From JBDWFY01 sp964291365 (GTDB lineage: Bacteria; Pseudomonadota; Alphaproteobacteria; Rhizobiales; Stappiaceae), in NCBI GenBank assembly GCA_964291365.2, contig OZ220007.1, positions 62,001-126,000 on the forward strand: a DNA stretch of 64,000 nucleotides, written 5' to 3'. The first letter of the stretch is position 1; each line of letters begins with the position of its first letter. A program made the translations under genes and the position numbers. Below are positions 1 through 12,900 of the stretch, in pieces. The notes beneath the pieces were generated by a model that ran no database searches, was not told where the DNA came from, and worked only from the letters and a program-made list of their open reading frames with translations.

Positions 1-567
1 TAGGCTATTATATGTTATAGAGAGCTCTAGTTTTGTTTAAGCTGTCGAATCTGTTGTTGAAATTGTTGATTGTTGTAGGCTATTATATATTATAGAGAGG
101 TCTTGTTTTGTTTAAGCTGTCGAAACTTTTGTTGAAGTAGTTGATTGTTGTAGGCTATTATATGCTATAGAGAGCTCTAGTTTTGTTTAAGCTGTCGAAT
201 CTGTTGTTGTTGAAGCTGTTGATTGTTGTAGGCTATTATGTGCAATAGAGAGCTCTAATTTTGTTGAAGCTGTTCAATCTGTTGTTGAAGCTGTTGATTG
301 TTGTAGGCTATTATATCTTATAGAGAGGTCTAGTTTGTTTAAGCTGTTGAATCTGTTGTTGTTGAAGCTGTTGATTGTTGTAGGCTATTATATGCTATAG
401 AGAGTTCTAGTTTTGTTCAAGCTGTTGAATCTGTTGTTGTTGAAGCTGTTGATTGTTGTAGGCTATTATGTGTAATAGAGAGCTCTAGTTTTGTTGAAGT
501 TGTTGAATCTGTTGTTGAAGCTGTTGATTGTTGTAGGCTACATTATGTGCTTTAGAGAGCTCTAGTT

Positions 568-929
568 TTGTTGAAGCAGTTGAATCTGTTGTTGAAGCTG
601 TTGATTGTTGTAGGCTATTATGAGTTCTTGAGAGCTCTAGTTTTGTTGAAGCTGTTAAATCTGTTGTTGAAGCTGTTGATTGTTGAAGCTGTAGTTGTTG
701 AATCTGTTCTTGAAGCTGTTGAATCAGTTGTTAAATCTGTTGATAACCATGCTGAAGTTGTTGATTGTCGTTGATGTTGAATCTGTTGTTGAAGCTGTTG
801 ATTGTTGGTAGTGTTGAAGCTGTTCAATCAGTTGATCTTGTTAGTACAATTAAAGCTGTTGATTGTGAGTCAGTCTATTTTGTGTAAGTGTAGGCTCGCC
901 CCAATAAATCAATAGCTTCAATCACTATG
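568..929 (+). repeat. Higher-order terminal module (~365 bp) ending in an M-block
   Basis: A near-identical module begins GTTGAAGCAGTTGAATC, contains a unit with TATTATGAGCTCTTGAGAGC, then a nine-mer run with GATAACCATG or GATATCCATG, and ends in an M-block. Copies occur at 9264-9629, 10972-11337, 12579-12944, 14115-14480 and 15567-15931; degraded copies precede the M-blocks near 2.9, 4.2 and 16.9 kb. Each copy carries the same 68-codon TTG-started open frame (Leu/Lys/Val-rich) and an opposing ~70-codon Asn/Gln/Ser/Thr-rich frame. Their recurrence follows from duplication and is not evidence of coding. Confidence 0.85.
831..929 (+). repeat. M-block, first of nine in zone 1 (~100-bp marker inside the array)
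   Basis: This block does not match the ordinary unit. It runs from GTTGATCTTGTTAGTAC through GTGTAAGTGTAGG, CTCGCCCCAATAAATC and AATAGCTTCAATCACTATG. Further copies in zone 1 lie at 2897-2995, 4191-4290, 9530-9629, 11238-11337, 12845-12944, 14381-14480, 15833-15931 and 16887-16986. Nearly all keep an AATAAA hexamer and a GTAAGT. The block is C-richer than its surroundings. It may be the remnant of the sequence from which the array grew, or a repeated end signal; neither is shown. Confidence 0.9.
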
Positions 930-3900
930 TTGAAGCTGTTGAATTTGTTGTAGAAGCTGTTGATTGTTGTAAGCTATTATGTGCTCTAGAGAGCTCTAGG
1001 TTTGTTGAAGCTGTTGAATCTGTTGTTGAAGCTGTTGATTGTTGTAGGCTATTATATGCTATAGTGAGCTCTAGTTTTGTTTAAGCTGTTGAATCTGTTG
1101 TTGAAGCTGTTGATTTTTGTAGGCTATTATATCTTATAGAGAGGTCTAGTTTTGTTTAAGCTGTCGAAACTGTTGTTGTTGAAGCTGTTGATTGTCATAG
1201 GCTATTACATGCTATAGAGAACTCTAGTTTTGTTTAAGCTGTTGAATCTGTTGTTGTTGAAGCTGTTGATTGTTGTAGGCTATTATGTGCAATAGAGAGC
1301 TCTAGTTTTGTTGAAGCTGTTGAATCTGTTGTTGAAGCTGTTGATTGTTGTAGGTTATTATGTGCTCTAGAGAGCTCTACTTTTGTTTAAGCTGTTGAAT
1401 CTGTTGTTGAAGCTGTTGATTTTTGTAGGTTATTATATCTTATAGAGAGGTCTAGTTTTGTTTAAGCTGTCGAAACTGTTGTTGCTGAAGCTGTTGATTG
1501 TTGTAGGCTATTACATGCTATAGAGAGCTCTAGTTTTGTTTAAGCTGTTGAATCTGTTGTTGTTGAAGCTGTTGATTGTTGTAGGCTATTATGTGCAATA
1601 GAGAGCTCTAGTTTTGTTGAAGCAGTTGAATCTGTTGTTGAAGCTGTTGATTGTTGTAGGTTATTATGTGCTCTAGAGAGCTCTAGTTTTGTTTAAGCTG
1701 TTGAATCTGTTGTTGAAGCTGTTGATTGTTGTAGGCTATTATATCTTATAGAGAGGTCTAGTGTTGTTTAAGCTGTCGAATTTGTTGTTGTTGAAGCTGT
1801 TGATTGTTGGAGGCTATTACATGCTATAGACAGCTCTAGTTTTTTTTTAACTATTGAATCTGTTGTTGTTGAAGCTGTTGATTGTTGTAGGCTACATAAT
1901 GTGCTTTAGAGAGCTCTAGTTTTGTTGAAGCTGTTGAATCTGTGGTTGAAGCTGTTGATTGTAGGCTATTATATGCTCTAGTGAGCTCTAGTTTTGTTGA
2001 AGCTGTTGATTGTTGTAGGCTATTAAGTGCCCTAGTTTAATTGAAGCTGTTGAATCTGTTGTTGTTAAAGCTGTTGATTGTTGTAGGCGATTATGTGCTC
2101 TAATTTTATTAAAGCTGTTGAATCTATTTTTGTTGAAGAAGTTGATTGTTGTAGGCTATTATGTGCAATAGAGAGCTCTAGTTTTGTTGAATCTGTTGTT
2201 GTTGAAGCTGTTGATTGTTGTAGGCTATTATAAGCTATAGAGAGCTCTAGTTTTGTTTAAGCTGTTGAATCTGTTGTTGAAGCTGATGATTGTTGTAGGC
2301 TATTATATGTTATAGAGAGCTCTAGTTTTATTTAAGCTGTCGAATCTGTTGTTGAAATTGTTGATTGTTGTAGGCTATTATATGTTATAGAGAGGTCTAG
2401 TTTTGTTTAAGCTGTCGAATCTGTTGTTGTTGAAGCAGTTAATTGTTGTAGGCTATTATATGCTATAGAGAGCTCTAGTTTTGTTCAAGCTGTTGAATCT
2501 GTTGTTGAAGCTGTTGATTGTTGTAGGCTATTATATGCTATAAAGAGCTCTAGTTTTGTTGAAGTTGTTGAATCTGTTGTTGTTGAAGCTGTTGATTGCT
2601 GTAGGCTACATTATGTGCTTTAGAGAGCTCTAGTTTTGTTGAAGCAGTTGAATCGGTTGTTGAAGCTGTTGACTGTGTAGGCTATTATGAGCTCTTGAGA
2701 GCTCTAGTTTTCTTGAAGCTGTTGATTTGTTAAAGCTGTAGTTGTTGAATCTGTTTCTGAAGCTGTTGATTGTTGAAGCTGTTGAATCAGTTGTTAAATC
2801 TGTTGATAACCATGTTGAAGTTGTTGATTGTTGTTGATGTTGAATCCGTTGTTGTTGAAGCTGTTGATTGTTGGTAGTGTTGAAGCTGTTCAATGAGTTG
2901 ATCTTGTTAGTACAATTAAAGCTGTTGATTGTGAGTACAGTCTATTTTGTGTAAGTGTAGGCTCGCTCCAATAAATCAATAGCTTCAATCACTATGTTGG
3001 AGCTGTTGAATTTGTTGTAGAAGCTGTTGATTGTTGTAAGCTATTATGTGCTCTAGAGAGCTCTAGTTTTGTTGAAGCTGTTGAATCTATTTCTGTTAAA
3101 GCTGTTGATCGCTGTAGGCTATTATGTGCTCTAGTTTAATTGATGCTGTTGAATCTGTTGTTGAAGAAGTTGATTGTTGTAGGCTATTATGTGCAATAGA
3201 GAGCTCTAGTTTTGTTGAAGCTGTTGAATCTGTTGTTGTTGAAGCTGTTGATTGTTGTAGGCTATTATATGCTATAGAGAGCTCTAGTTTTGTTTAAGCT
3301 GTTGAATCTGTTGTTGAAGCTGTTGATTGTTGTAGGCTATTATATGTTATAGAGAGCTCTAGTTTTGTTTAAGCTGTCAAATCTGTTGTTGAAATTGTTG
3401 ATTGTTGTAGGCTATTATATGTTATAGAGAGGTCTAGTTTTGCTTAAGCTGTCGAATCTGTTGTTGAAGTAGTTGATTGTTGTAGGCTATTATATGCTAT
3501 AGAGAGCTCTAGTTTTGTTTAAGCTGTCGAATCTGTTGTTGTTGAAGCTGTTGATTGTTGTAGGCTATTATGTGTAATAGAGAGCTCTAGTTTTGTTGAA
3601 GTTGTTGAATCTGTTGTTGAAGCTGTTGATTGTTCTAGGCTACATTATGTGCTTTAGAGAGCTCTAGTTTTGTTTAAGCTGTTGAATCTGTTGTTGAAGC
3701 TGTTGATTGTTGTAGGCTATTATATCTTATAGAGAGGTCTAGTTTTGTTTAAGCTGTCAAATCTGTTGTTGTTGAAGCTGTTGATTGTTGTAGGCTATTA
3801 CATGCTATAGACAACTCTAGTTTTTTTTAAGCTGTTGAATCTGTTGTTGTTGTAGGCTGTTGTTGTTGAAGCTGTTGATTGTTGTAGGCTACATTATGTG

Positions 3901-6900
3901 CTTTAGAGAGCTCTAGTTTTGTTGAAACAGTTGAATCTGTTGTTGAAGCTGTTGATTGTTGTAGGCTATTAAGAGTTCTTGAGAGCTCTAGTTTTGTTGA
4001 AGCTGTTAAATCTGTTGTTGAAGCTGTTGTTTGTTGAAGCTGTAGTTGTTGAATCTGTTTTTGAAGCTGTAGTTGTTGAATCAGTTGTTAAATCTGTTGA
4101 TAACCATGTTGAAGTTGTTGATTGTCGTTGATGTTGAATCTGTTGTTGTTGAAGCTGTTGATTGTTGGTAGTGTTGAAGCTGTTCAATCAGTTGATCTTG
4201 TTAGCACAATTAAAGCTGTTGATTGTGAGTACAGTCTATTTTGTGTAAGTGTAGGCTCGCCCCAATAAATCAATAGCTTCAATCACTATGTTGAAGCTGT
4301 TGAATTTGTTGTAGAAGCTGTTGATTGTTGTAAGCTATTATGTGCTCTAGAGAGCTCTAGTTTTGTTGAAGCTGTTGAATCTGTTGTTGTTAAAGCTGTT
4401 GATTGTTGTAGGCTATTATATGCTATAGAGAGCTCTAGTTTTGTTTAAGCTGTTGAATCTGTTGTTGAAGCTGTTGATTTTTGTAGGCTATTATATCTTA
4501 TAGAGAAGTCTAGTTTTGTTTAAACTGTCAAAACTGTTGTTGTTGAAGCTGTTGATTGTTGTAGGCTATTATGTGCAATAGAGAGCTCTAGTTTTGTTAA
4601 AGCTGTTGAATCTGTTGTTGAAGCTGTTGATTGTTGTAGGCTATTATATGTTATAGAGAGCTCTAGTTTTATTTAAGCTCTCGAATCTGTTGTTGAAATT
4701 GTTGATTGTTGTAGGCTATTATATGTTATAGAGAGGTCTAGTTTTGTTTAAGCTGTCGAATTTGTTGTTGTTGAAGCTGTTGATTGTTGTAGGCTAATAC
4801 ATGCAATAGACAGCTCTAGTTTTGTTTAAGCTGTTGAATCTGTTGTTGTTGAAGCTGTTGATTGTTGCAGGCTACATAATGTGCTTTAGAGAGCTCTAGT
4901 TTTGTTGAAGCTGTTGAATCTGTTGTTGAAGCTGTTGATTGTAGGCTATTATAGGCTCTAGTGAGCTCTAGTTTTGTTGAAGCTGTTGATTGTTGTAGGC
5001 TATTAAGTGCCCTAGTTTAATTGAAGCTGTTGAATCTGTTGTTGTTAAAGCTGTTGATTGTTGTAGGCTATTATGTGCTCTATTCTTATTAAAGCTGTTG
5101 AATCTATTTTTGTTGAAGAAGTTGATTGTTGTAGGCTATTATGTGCAATAGAGAGCTCTAGTTTTGTTGAAGCTGTTGAATCTGTTGTTGTTGAAGCTGT
5201 TGATTGTTGTAGGCTATTATATGCTATAGAGAGCTCTAGTTTTGTTTAAGCTGTTGAATCTGTTGTTGAAGCTGTTGATTGTTGTAGGCTGTTATATGTT
5301 ATAGAGAGCTCTAGTTTTATTTAAGCTGTCGAATCTGTTGTTGAAATTGTTGATTGTTGTAGGCTATTATATGTTATAGAGAGGTCTAGTTTTGTTTAAG
5401 CTGTCGAATCTGTTGTTGAAGTAGTTGATTGTTGTAGGCTATTATATGCTATAGAGAGCTCTAGTTTTGTTTAAGCTGTCGAATCTGTTGTTGTTGAAGC
5501 TGTTGATTGTTGTAGGCTATTATATCTTATAGAGAGGTCTAGTTTTGTTTAAGCTGTCGAATTTGTTGTTGAAGCTGTTGATTGTTGTAGGCTATTACAT
5601 GCTATAGACAGCTCTAGTTTTTTTTAAGCTGTTGAATCTGTTGTTGTTGAAGCTGTTGATTGTTGTAGACTACATTACGTGCTTTACAGAGCTCTAGTTT
5701 TGTTGAAGCTGTTGAATCTGTGGTTGAAGCTGTTGATTGTAGGCTATTATATGCTCTAGTGAGCTCTAGTTTTGTTGAAGCTGTTGATTGTTGTAGGCTA
5801 TTAAGTGCCCTAGTTTAATTGAAGCTGTTGAATCTGTTGTTGTTAAAGCTGTTGATTGTTGTAGGCTATTATGTGCTCTATTTTTATTAAAGCTGTTGAA
5901 TCTATTTTTGTGAAGAAGTTGATTGTTGTAGGCTATTATGTGCAATAGAGAGCTCTAGTTTTGTTGAAGCTGTTGAATCTGTTGTTGTTGAAGCTGTTGA
6001 TTGTTGCAGGCTATTATATGCTATATAGAGAGCTCTAGTTTTGTTTAAGCTGTTGAATCTGTTGTTAAAGCTGTTGATTGTTGTAGGCTATTATATCTTA
6101 TAGACAGGTCTAGTTTTGCTTAAGCTGTTGAATCTGTTGTTGTTGAAGCTGTTGATTGTTGTAGGCTATTATATGCTATAGAGAGCTCTAGTTTTGTTTA
6201 AGCTGTTGAATCTGTTGTTGAAGCTGTTGATTGTTGTAGGCTATTATATCTTATAGAGAGGTCTAGTTTTGTTTAAGCTGTTGAATCTGTTGTTGTTGAA
6301 GCTGTTGATTGTTGTAGGCTATTATATGCTATAGAGAGCTCTAGTTTTGTTCAAGCTGTTGAATCTGTTGTTGTTGAAGCTGTTGATTGTTGTAGGCTAT
6401 TATGTGTAATAGAGAGCTCTAGTTGTGTTGAAGTTGTTGAATCTGTTGTTGAAGCTGTTGATTGTTGTAGGCTACATTATGTGCTTTAGAGAGCTCTAGT
6501 TTTGTTGAAGCAGTTGAATCTGTTGTTGAAGCTGTTAATTGTTGTAGGTTATTATGTGCTCTAGAGAGCTCTAGTTTTGTTTAAGCTGTTGAATCTGTTG
6601 TTGAAGCTGTTGATTGTTGTAGGCTATTATATCTTAGAGATGTCTAGTTTTGTTTAAGCTGTCGAATCTGTTGTTGTTGAAGCTGTTGATTGTTGTAGGC
6701 TTTTACATGCTATAGACAGCTCTAGTTTTTTTTAAGCTGTTGAATCTGTTGTTGTTGAAGCTGTTGATTGTTGTAGGCTACATTATGTACTTTAGAGAGC
6801 TCTAGTTTTGTTGAAGCTGTTGAATCTGTGGTTGAAGCTGTTGATTGTAGGCTATTATATGATCTAGTGAGCTCTAGTTTTGTTGAAGCTGTTGATTGTT

Positions 6901-9900
6901 GTAGGCTACATTATGTGCTTTAGAGAGCTCTAGTTTTGTTGAAGCTGTTGAATCTGTGGTTGAAGCTGTTGATTGTAGGCTATTATAGGCTCTAGTGAGC
7001 TCTAGTTTTGTTGAAGCTGTTGATTGTTGTAGGCTATTAAGTGCCCTAGTTTAATTGAAGCTGTTGAATCTGTTGTTGTTAAAGCTGTTGATTGTTGTAG
7101 GCTATTATGTGCTCTATTCTTATTAAAGCTGTTGAATCTATTTTTGTTGAAGAAGTTGATTGTTGTAGGCTATTATGTGCAATAGAGAGCTCTAGTTTTG
7201 TTGAAGCTGTTGAATCTGTTGTTGTTGAAGCTGTTGATTGTTGTAGGCTATTATATGCTATAGAGAGCTCTAGTTTTGTTTAAGCTGTTGAATCTGTTGT
7301 TGAAGCTGTTGATTGTTGTAGGCTGTTATATGTTATAGAGAGCTCTGGTTTTATTTAAGCTGTCGAATCTGTTGTTGAAATTGTTGATTGTTGTAGGCTA
7401 TTATATGTTATAGAGAGGTCTAGTTTTGTTTAAGCTGTCGAATCTGTTGTTGAAGTAGTTGATTGTTGTAGGCTATTATATGCTATAGAGAGCTCTAGTT
7501 TTGTTTAAGCTGTCGAATCTGTTGCTGTTGAAGCTGTTGATTGTTGTAGGCTATTATGTGCAATAGAGAGCTCTAATTTTGTTGAAGCTGTTCAATCTGT
7601 TATTGAAGCTGTTGATTGTTGTAGGCTATTATATCTTATAGAGAGGTCTAGTTTTGTTTAAGCTGTTGAATCTGTTGTTGTTGAAGCTGTTGATTGTTGT
7701 AGGCTATTATATGCTATAGAGAGCTCTAGTTTTGTTCAAGCTGTTGAATCTGTTGTTGTTGAAGCTGTTGATTGTTGTAGGCTATTATGTGTAATAGAGA
7801 GCTCTAGTTTTGTTGAAGTTGTTGAATCTGTTGTTGAAGCTGTTGATTGTTGTAGGCTACATTATGTGCTTTAGAGAGCTCTAGTTTTGTTGAAGCAGTT
7901 GAATCTGTTGTTGAAGCTGTTGATTGTTGTAGGTTATGTGCTCTAGAGAGCTCTAGTTTTGTTTAAGCTGTTGAATCTGTTGTTGAAGCTGTTGATTGTT
8001 GTAGGCTATTATATCTTATAGACAGCTCTAGTTTTTTTTAAGCTGTTGAATCTGTTGTTGTTGAAGCTGTTGATTGTTGTAGGCTACATTATGTGCTTTA
8101 GAGAGCTCTAGTTTTGTTGAAGCTGTTGAATCTGTGGTTGAAGCTGTTGATTGTAGGCTATTATATGCTCTAGTGAGCTCTAGTTTTGTTGAAGCTGTTC
8201 ATTGTTGTAGGCTACATTATGTGCTTTAGAGAGCTCTAGTTTTGTTGAAGCTGTTGAATCTGCTGTTGTTAAAGCTGTTGATTGTTGTAGGCTAGATTAT
8301 GGCTCTAGTTTTGTTGAAGATGTTGATTGGTTTGTAAGCTACATTATGTGGTCTAGAGAGTTCTAGTTTTGTTGAAGCTGTTGAATATTTTGTTGTTGAA
8401 ACTGTTGAATCTGTTTTTATTGAACGTGTTGATTGTTGTAGGCTATATTATGTGCTGTAAAGAACTCTAGTTTTGTTAAGGCAGTTGAATCTGTTGCTGA
8501 AGCTGTTGATTGTTGTAGGCTATTATGTGCTCTAGAGAGTTCTAGTTTTGTTTAAGCTGTTGAATATTTTGTTGTTGAAACTGTTGAATCTGTTTTTATT
8601 GAACGTGTTGATTGTTGTAGGCTATATTATGTGCTGTAAAGAACTCTAGTTTTGTTAAGGCAGTTGAATCTGTTGCTGAAGCTGTTGATTGTTGTAGGCT
8701 ATTATGTGCTCAAGACAGCTCTTGATTTGTTGAAATTGTTGAATCTGTTGTTGAAGATGTTGATCGTTGTAGGCTACATTATGTGCTCTAGAAAGCTCTA
8801 GATATGTTGGAGCAGTTGAATCTGTTGTTGAAGCTGTTGATTGTTGTAGGCTATTATGTGCAATAGAGAGCTCTAGTTTTGTTGAAGCTGTCGAATCTGT
8901 TGTTGTTAAGGCTGTTGATTGTTGTAGGCTATTATGTGCAATAGAGAGCTCTAATTTTGTTGAAGCTGTTCAATCTGTTGTTGAAGCTGTTGATTGTTGT
9001 AGGCTATTATATCTTATAGAGAGGTCTAGTTTGTTTAAGCTGTTGAATCTGCTGTTGTTGAAGCTGTTGATTGTTGTAGGCTATTATATGCTATAGAGAG
9101 CTCTAGTTTTGTTCAAGCTGTTGAATCTGTTGTTGTTGAAGCTGTTGATTGTTGTAGGCTATTATGTGTAATAGAGAGCTATAGTTTTGTTGAAGTTGTT
9201 GAATCTGTTGTTGAAGCTGTTGATTGTTGTAGGCTACATTATGTGCTTTAGAGAGCTCTAGTTTTGTTGAAGCAGTTGAATCTGTTGTTGAAGCTGTTGA
9301 TTGTTGTAGGCTATTATGAGCTCTTGAGAGCTCTAGTTTTGTTGAAGCTGTTAAATCTGTTGTTGAAGCTGTTGATTGTTGAAGCTGTAGTTGTTGAATC
9401 TGTTTCTGAAGCTGTTGAATCAGTTGTTAAATCTGTTGATAACCATGTTGAAGTTGTTGATTGTCGTTGATGTTGAATCTGTTGTTGTTGAAGCTGTTGA
9501 TTGTTGGTAGTGTTGAAGCTGTTCAATCAGTTGATCTTGTTAGTACAATTAAAGCTGTTGATTGTGAGTACAGTCTATTTTGTGTAAGTGTAGGCTCGCC
9601 CCAATAAATCAATAGCTTCAATCACTATGTTGAAGCTGTTGAATTTGTTCTAGAAGCTGTGGATTGTTGTAAACCATTATGTGCTCTAGAGAGCTCTAGT
9701 TTTGTTGAAGCTGTTGAATCTGTTGTTGTTAAAGCTGTTGATTGTTGTAGGCTAGATTATGGCTCTAGTTTTGTTGAAGATGTTGATTGGTTTGTAAGCT
9801 ACATTATGTGGTCTAGAGAGTTCTAGTTTTGTTGAAGCTGTTGAATCTGTTGTTGTTGAAGCTGTTGATTGTTGTAGGCTATTATGTGCTCTAGAGAGTT

Positions 9901-12900
9901 CTAGTTTTGTTTAAGCTGTTGAATATTTTGTTGTTGAAACTGTTGAATCTGTTTTTATTGAACCTGTTGATTGTTGTAGGCTATATTATGTGCTCTAAAG
10001 AACTCTAGTTTTGTTAAGGCAGTTGAATCTGTTGCTGAAGCTGTTGATTGTTGTAGGCTATTATGTGCTCAAGACAGCTCTAGATTTGTTGAAATTGTTG
10101 AATCTGTTGTTGAAGATGTTGATCGTTGTAGGCTACATTATGTGCTCTAGAAAGCTTTAGATATGTTGGAGCAGTTGAATCTGTTGTTGAAGCTGTTGAT
10201 TGTTGTAGGCTATTATGTGCAATAGAGAGCTCTAGTTTTGTTGAAGCTGTTGAATCTGTTGTTATTGAAGCTTTTGATTGTTGTAGGCTACATTATGTGC
10301 TCTAGAGAGCTCTAGTTTTGTTGAAAATGTTGAATCAGTTGTTGAAGCTGTTGATTGTTGTAGGCTATTATGTCTTCTGGAGAACTCTAGTTTTGAGAAA
10401 TCTGTTCTTGAAGCTGTTGATTGTTGTAGGCTATTATGTGCTCTAGAGAGCTCTAGTTATGTTGAAGCTGTTGAATCTGTAGTTGTTAAGGCTGTTGATT
10501 GTTGCAGGCTATTATGTGCTCTAATTTTATTAAAGCTGTTGAATCTATTTTTGTTGAAGATGTTGATTGTTGTAGGCTACATTATGTGTTCTAGAGAGCT
10601 CTAGTTTTGTTGAAATTGTTGAATCTGTTGTTGGAGATGTTGATTGTTGTAGTCTATTATGTGCTCTAGAGAGCTCTAGTTTTGTTGAAGCTGTTGATTG
10701 TTGTAGGCTATTATGTGTAATAGAGAGCTCTAGTTTTATTGAAGTTGTTGAATCTGTTGTTGTTGAAGCTGTTGATTGTTGTAGGCTATTATAATATGCT
10801 GTAGAGAGCTCTAGTTTTGTTCAAGCTGTTGAATCTGTTGTTGTTGAAGCTGTTGATTGTTGTAGGCTATTATGTGTAATAGAGAGCTCTAGTTTTGTTG
10901 AAGTTGTTGAATCTGTTGTTGAAGCTGTTGATTGTTGTAGGCTACATTATGTGCTTTAGAGAGCTCTAGTTTTGTTGAAGCAGTTGAATCTGTTGTTGAA
11001 GCTGTTGATTGTTGTAGGCTATTATGAGCTCTTGAGAGCTCTAGTTTTGTTGAAGCTGTTAAATCTGTTGTTGAAGCTGTTGATTGTTGAAGCTGTAGTT
11101 GTTGAATCTGTTTTTGAAGCTGTTGAATCAGTTGTTAAATCTGTTGATATCCATGTTGAAGTTGTTGATTGTCGTTGATGTTGAATCTGTTGTTGTAGAA
11201 GCTGTTGATTGTTGGTAGTGTTGAAGCTGTTCAATCAGTTGATCTTGTTAGTACAATTAAAGCTGTTGATTGTGAGCACAGTTCATTTTGTGTAAGTGTA
11301 GGCTCGCCCCAATAAATCAATAGCTTCAATCACTATGTTGAAGCTGTTGAATTTGTTGTAGAAGCTGTTGATTGTTGTAAGCTATTATGTGCTCTAGAGA
11401 GCTCTAGTTTTGTTGAAGCTGTTGAATCTGTTGTTGTTAAAGCTGTTGATTGTTATAGGCTAGATTATGGCTCTAGTTTTGTTGAAGCTGTTGAATCTGT
11501 TGTTGTTGAAGATGTTGATTGGTTTGTAAGCTACATTATGTGGTCTAGAGAGCTCTAGTTTTGTTGAAGCTGTTGAATCTGTTGTTGTTGAAGCTGTTGA
11601 TTGTTGTAGGCTATTATGTGCTCTAGAGAGTTCTAGTTTTGTTTAAGCTGTTGAATATTTTGTTGTTGAAACTGTTTAATCTGTTATTATTGAACCTGTT
11701 GATTGTTGTAGGCTACATTATGTGTTCTAGAAAGCTCTAGTTCTGTCGAAGCTGTTGAATCTGTTGTTGAAGCTGTTGATTGTTGTAGGCTATTATATGC
11801 TATAGAGAGCTCTAGTTTTGTTCAAGCTGTTGAATCTGTTGTTGTTGAAGCTGTTAATTGTTGTAGGCTATTATGTGTAATAGAAAGCTCTAGTTTTGTT
11901 GAAGCAGTTGAATCTGTTGTTGAAGCTGTTGATTGTTGTAGGCTATTATATGCTATAGAGAGCTCTAGTTTTGTTTAAGCTGTCGAATGTGTTGTTGAAG
12001 CTGTTGATTGTTGTAGGTTATTATGTGCAATAGAGAGCTCTAGTTTTGTTGAAGCTGTTGAATCTGTTGTTGTTAAAGCTGTTGATTGTTGTAGGCTATT
12101 ATGTGCTCTAGTTTATTAAAGCTGTTGAATCTATTTTTGTTGAAGATGTTGATTGTTGTAGGCTACATTATGTGCTCTAGAGAGCTCTAATTTTGTCAAA
12201 GCTGTTGAATCAGTGGTTGTTGAAGCTGTTGATTGTTGTAGGCTATTATATACTATAGAGAGCTCTAGTTTTGTTTAAGCTGTTGAATCTGTTGTTGAAG
12301 CTGTTGATTGTTGAGGGCTATTATATGTTATAGAGAGGTCTAGTTTTGTTTAAGCTGTCGAATCTGTTGTTGTTGAAGCTGTTGATTGTTGTAGGCTATT
12401 ATAATATGCTATAGAGAGCTCTAGTTTTGTTCAAGCTGTTGAATCTGTTGTTGAAGCTGTTGATTGTTGTAGGCTATTATGTGTAATAGAGAGCTCTAGT
12501 TTTGTTGAAGTTGTTGAATCTGTTGTTGAAGCTGTTGATTGTTGTAGGCTACATTATGTGCTTTAGAGAGCTCTAGTTTTGTTGAAGCAGTTGAATCTGT
12601 TGTTGAAGCTGTTGATTGTTGTAGGCTATTATGAGCTCTTGAGAGCTCTAGTTTTGTTGAAGCTGTTAAATCTGTTGTTGAAGCTGTTGATTGTTGAAGC
12701 TGTAGTTGTTGAATCTGTTTTTGAAGCTGTTGAATCAGTTGTTAAATCTGTTGATATCCATGTTGAAGTTGTTGATTGTCGTTGATGTTGAATCTGTTGT
12801 TGTAGAAGCTGTTGATTGTTGGTAGTGTTGAAGCTGTTCAATCAGTTGATCTTGTTAGTACAATTAAAGCTGTTGATTGTGAGCACAGTCTATTTTGTGT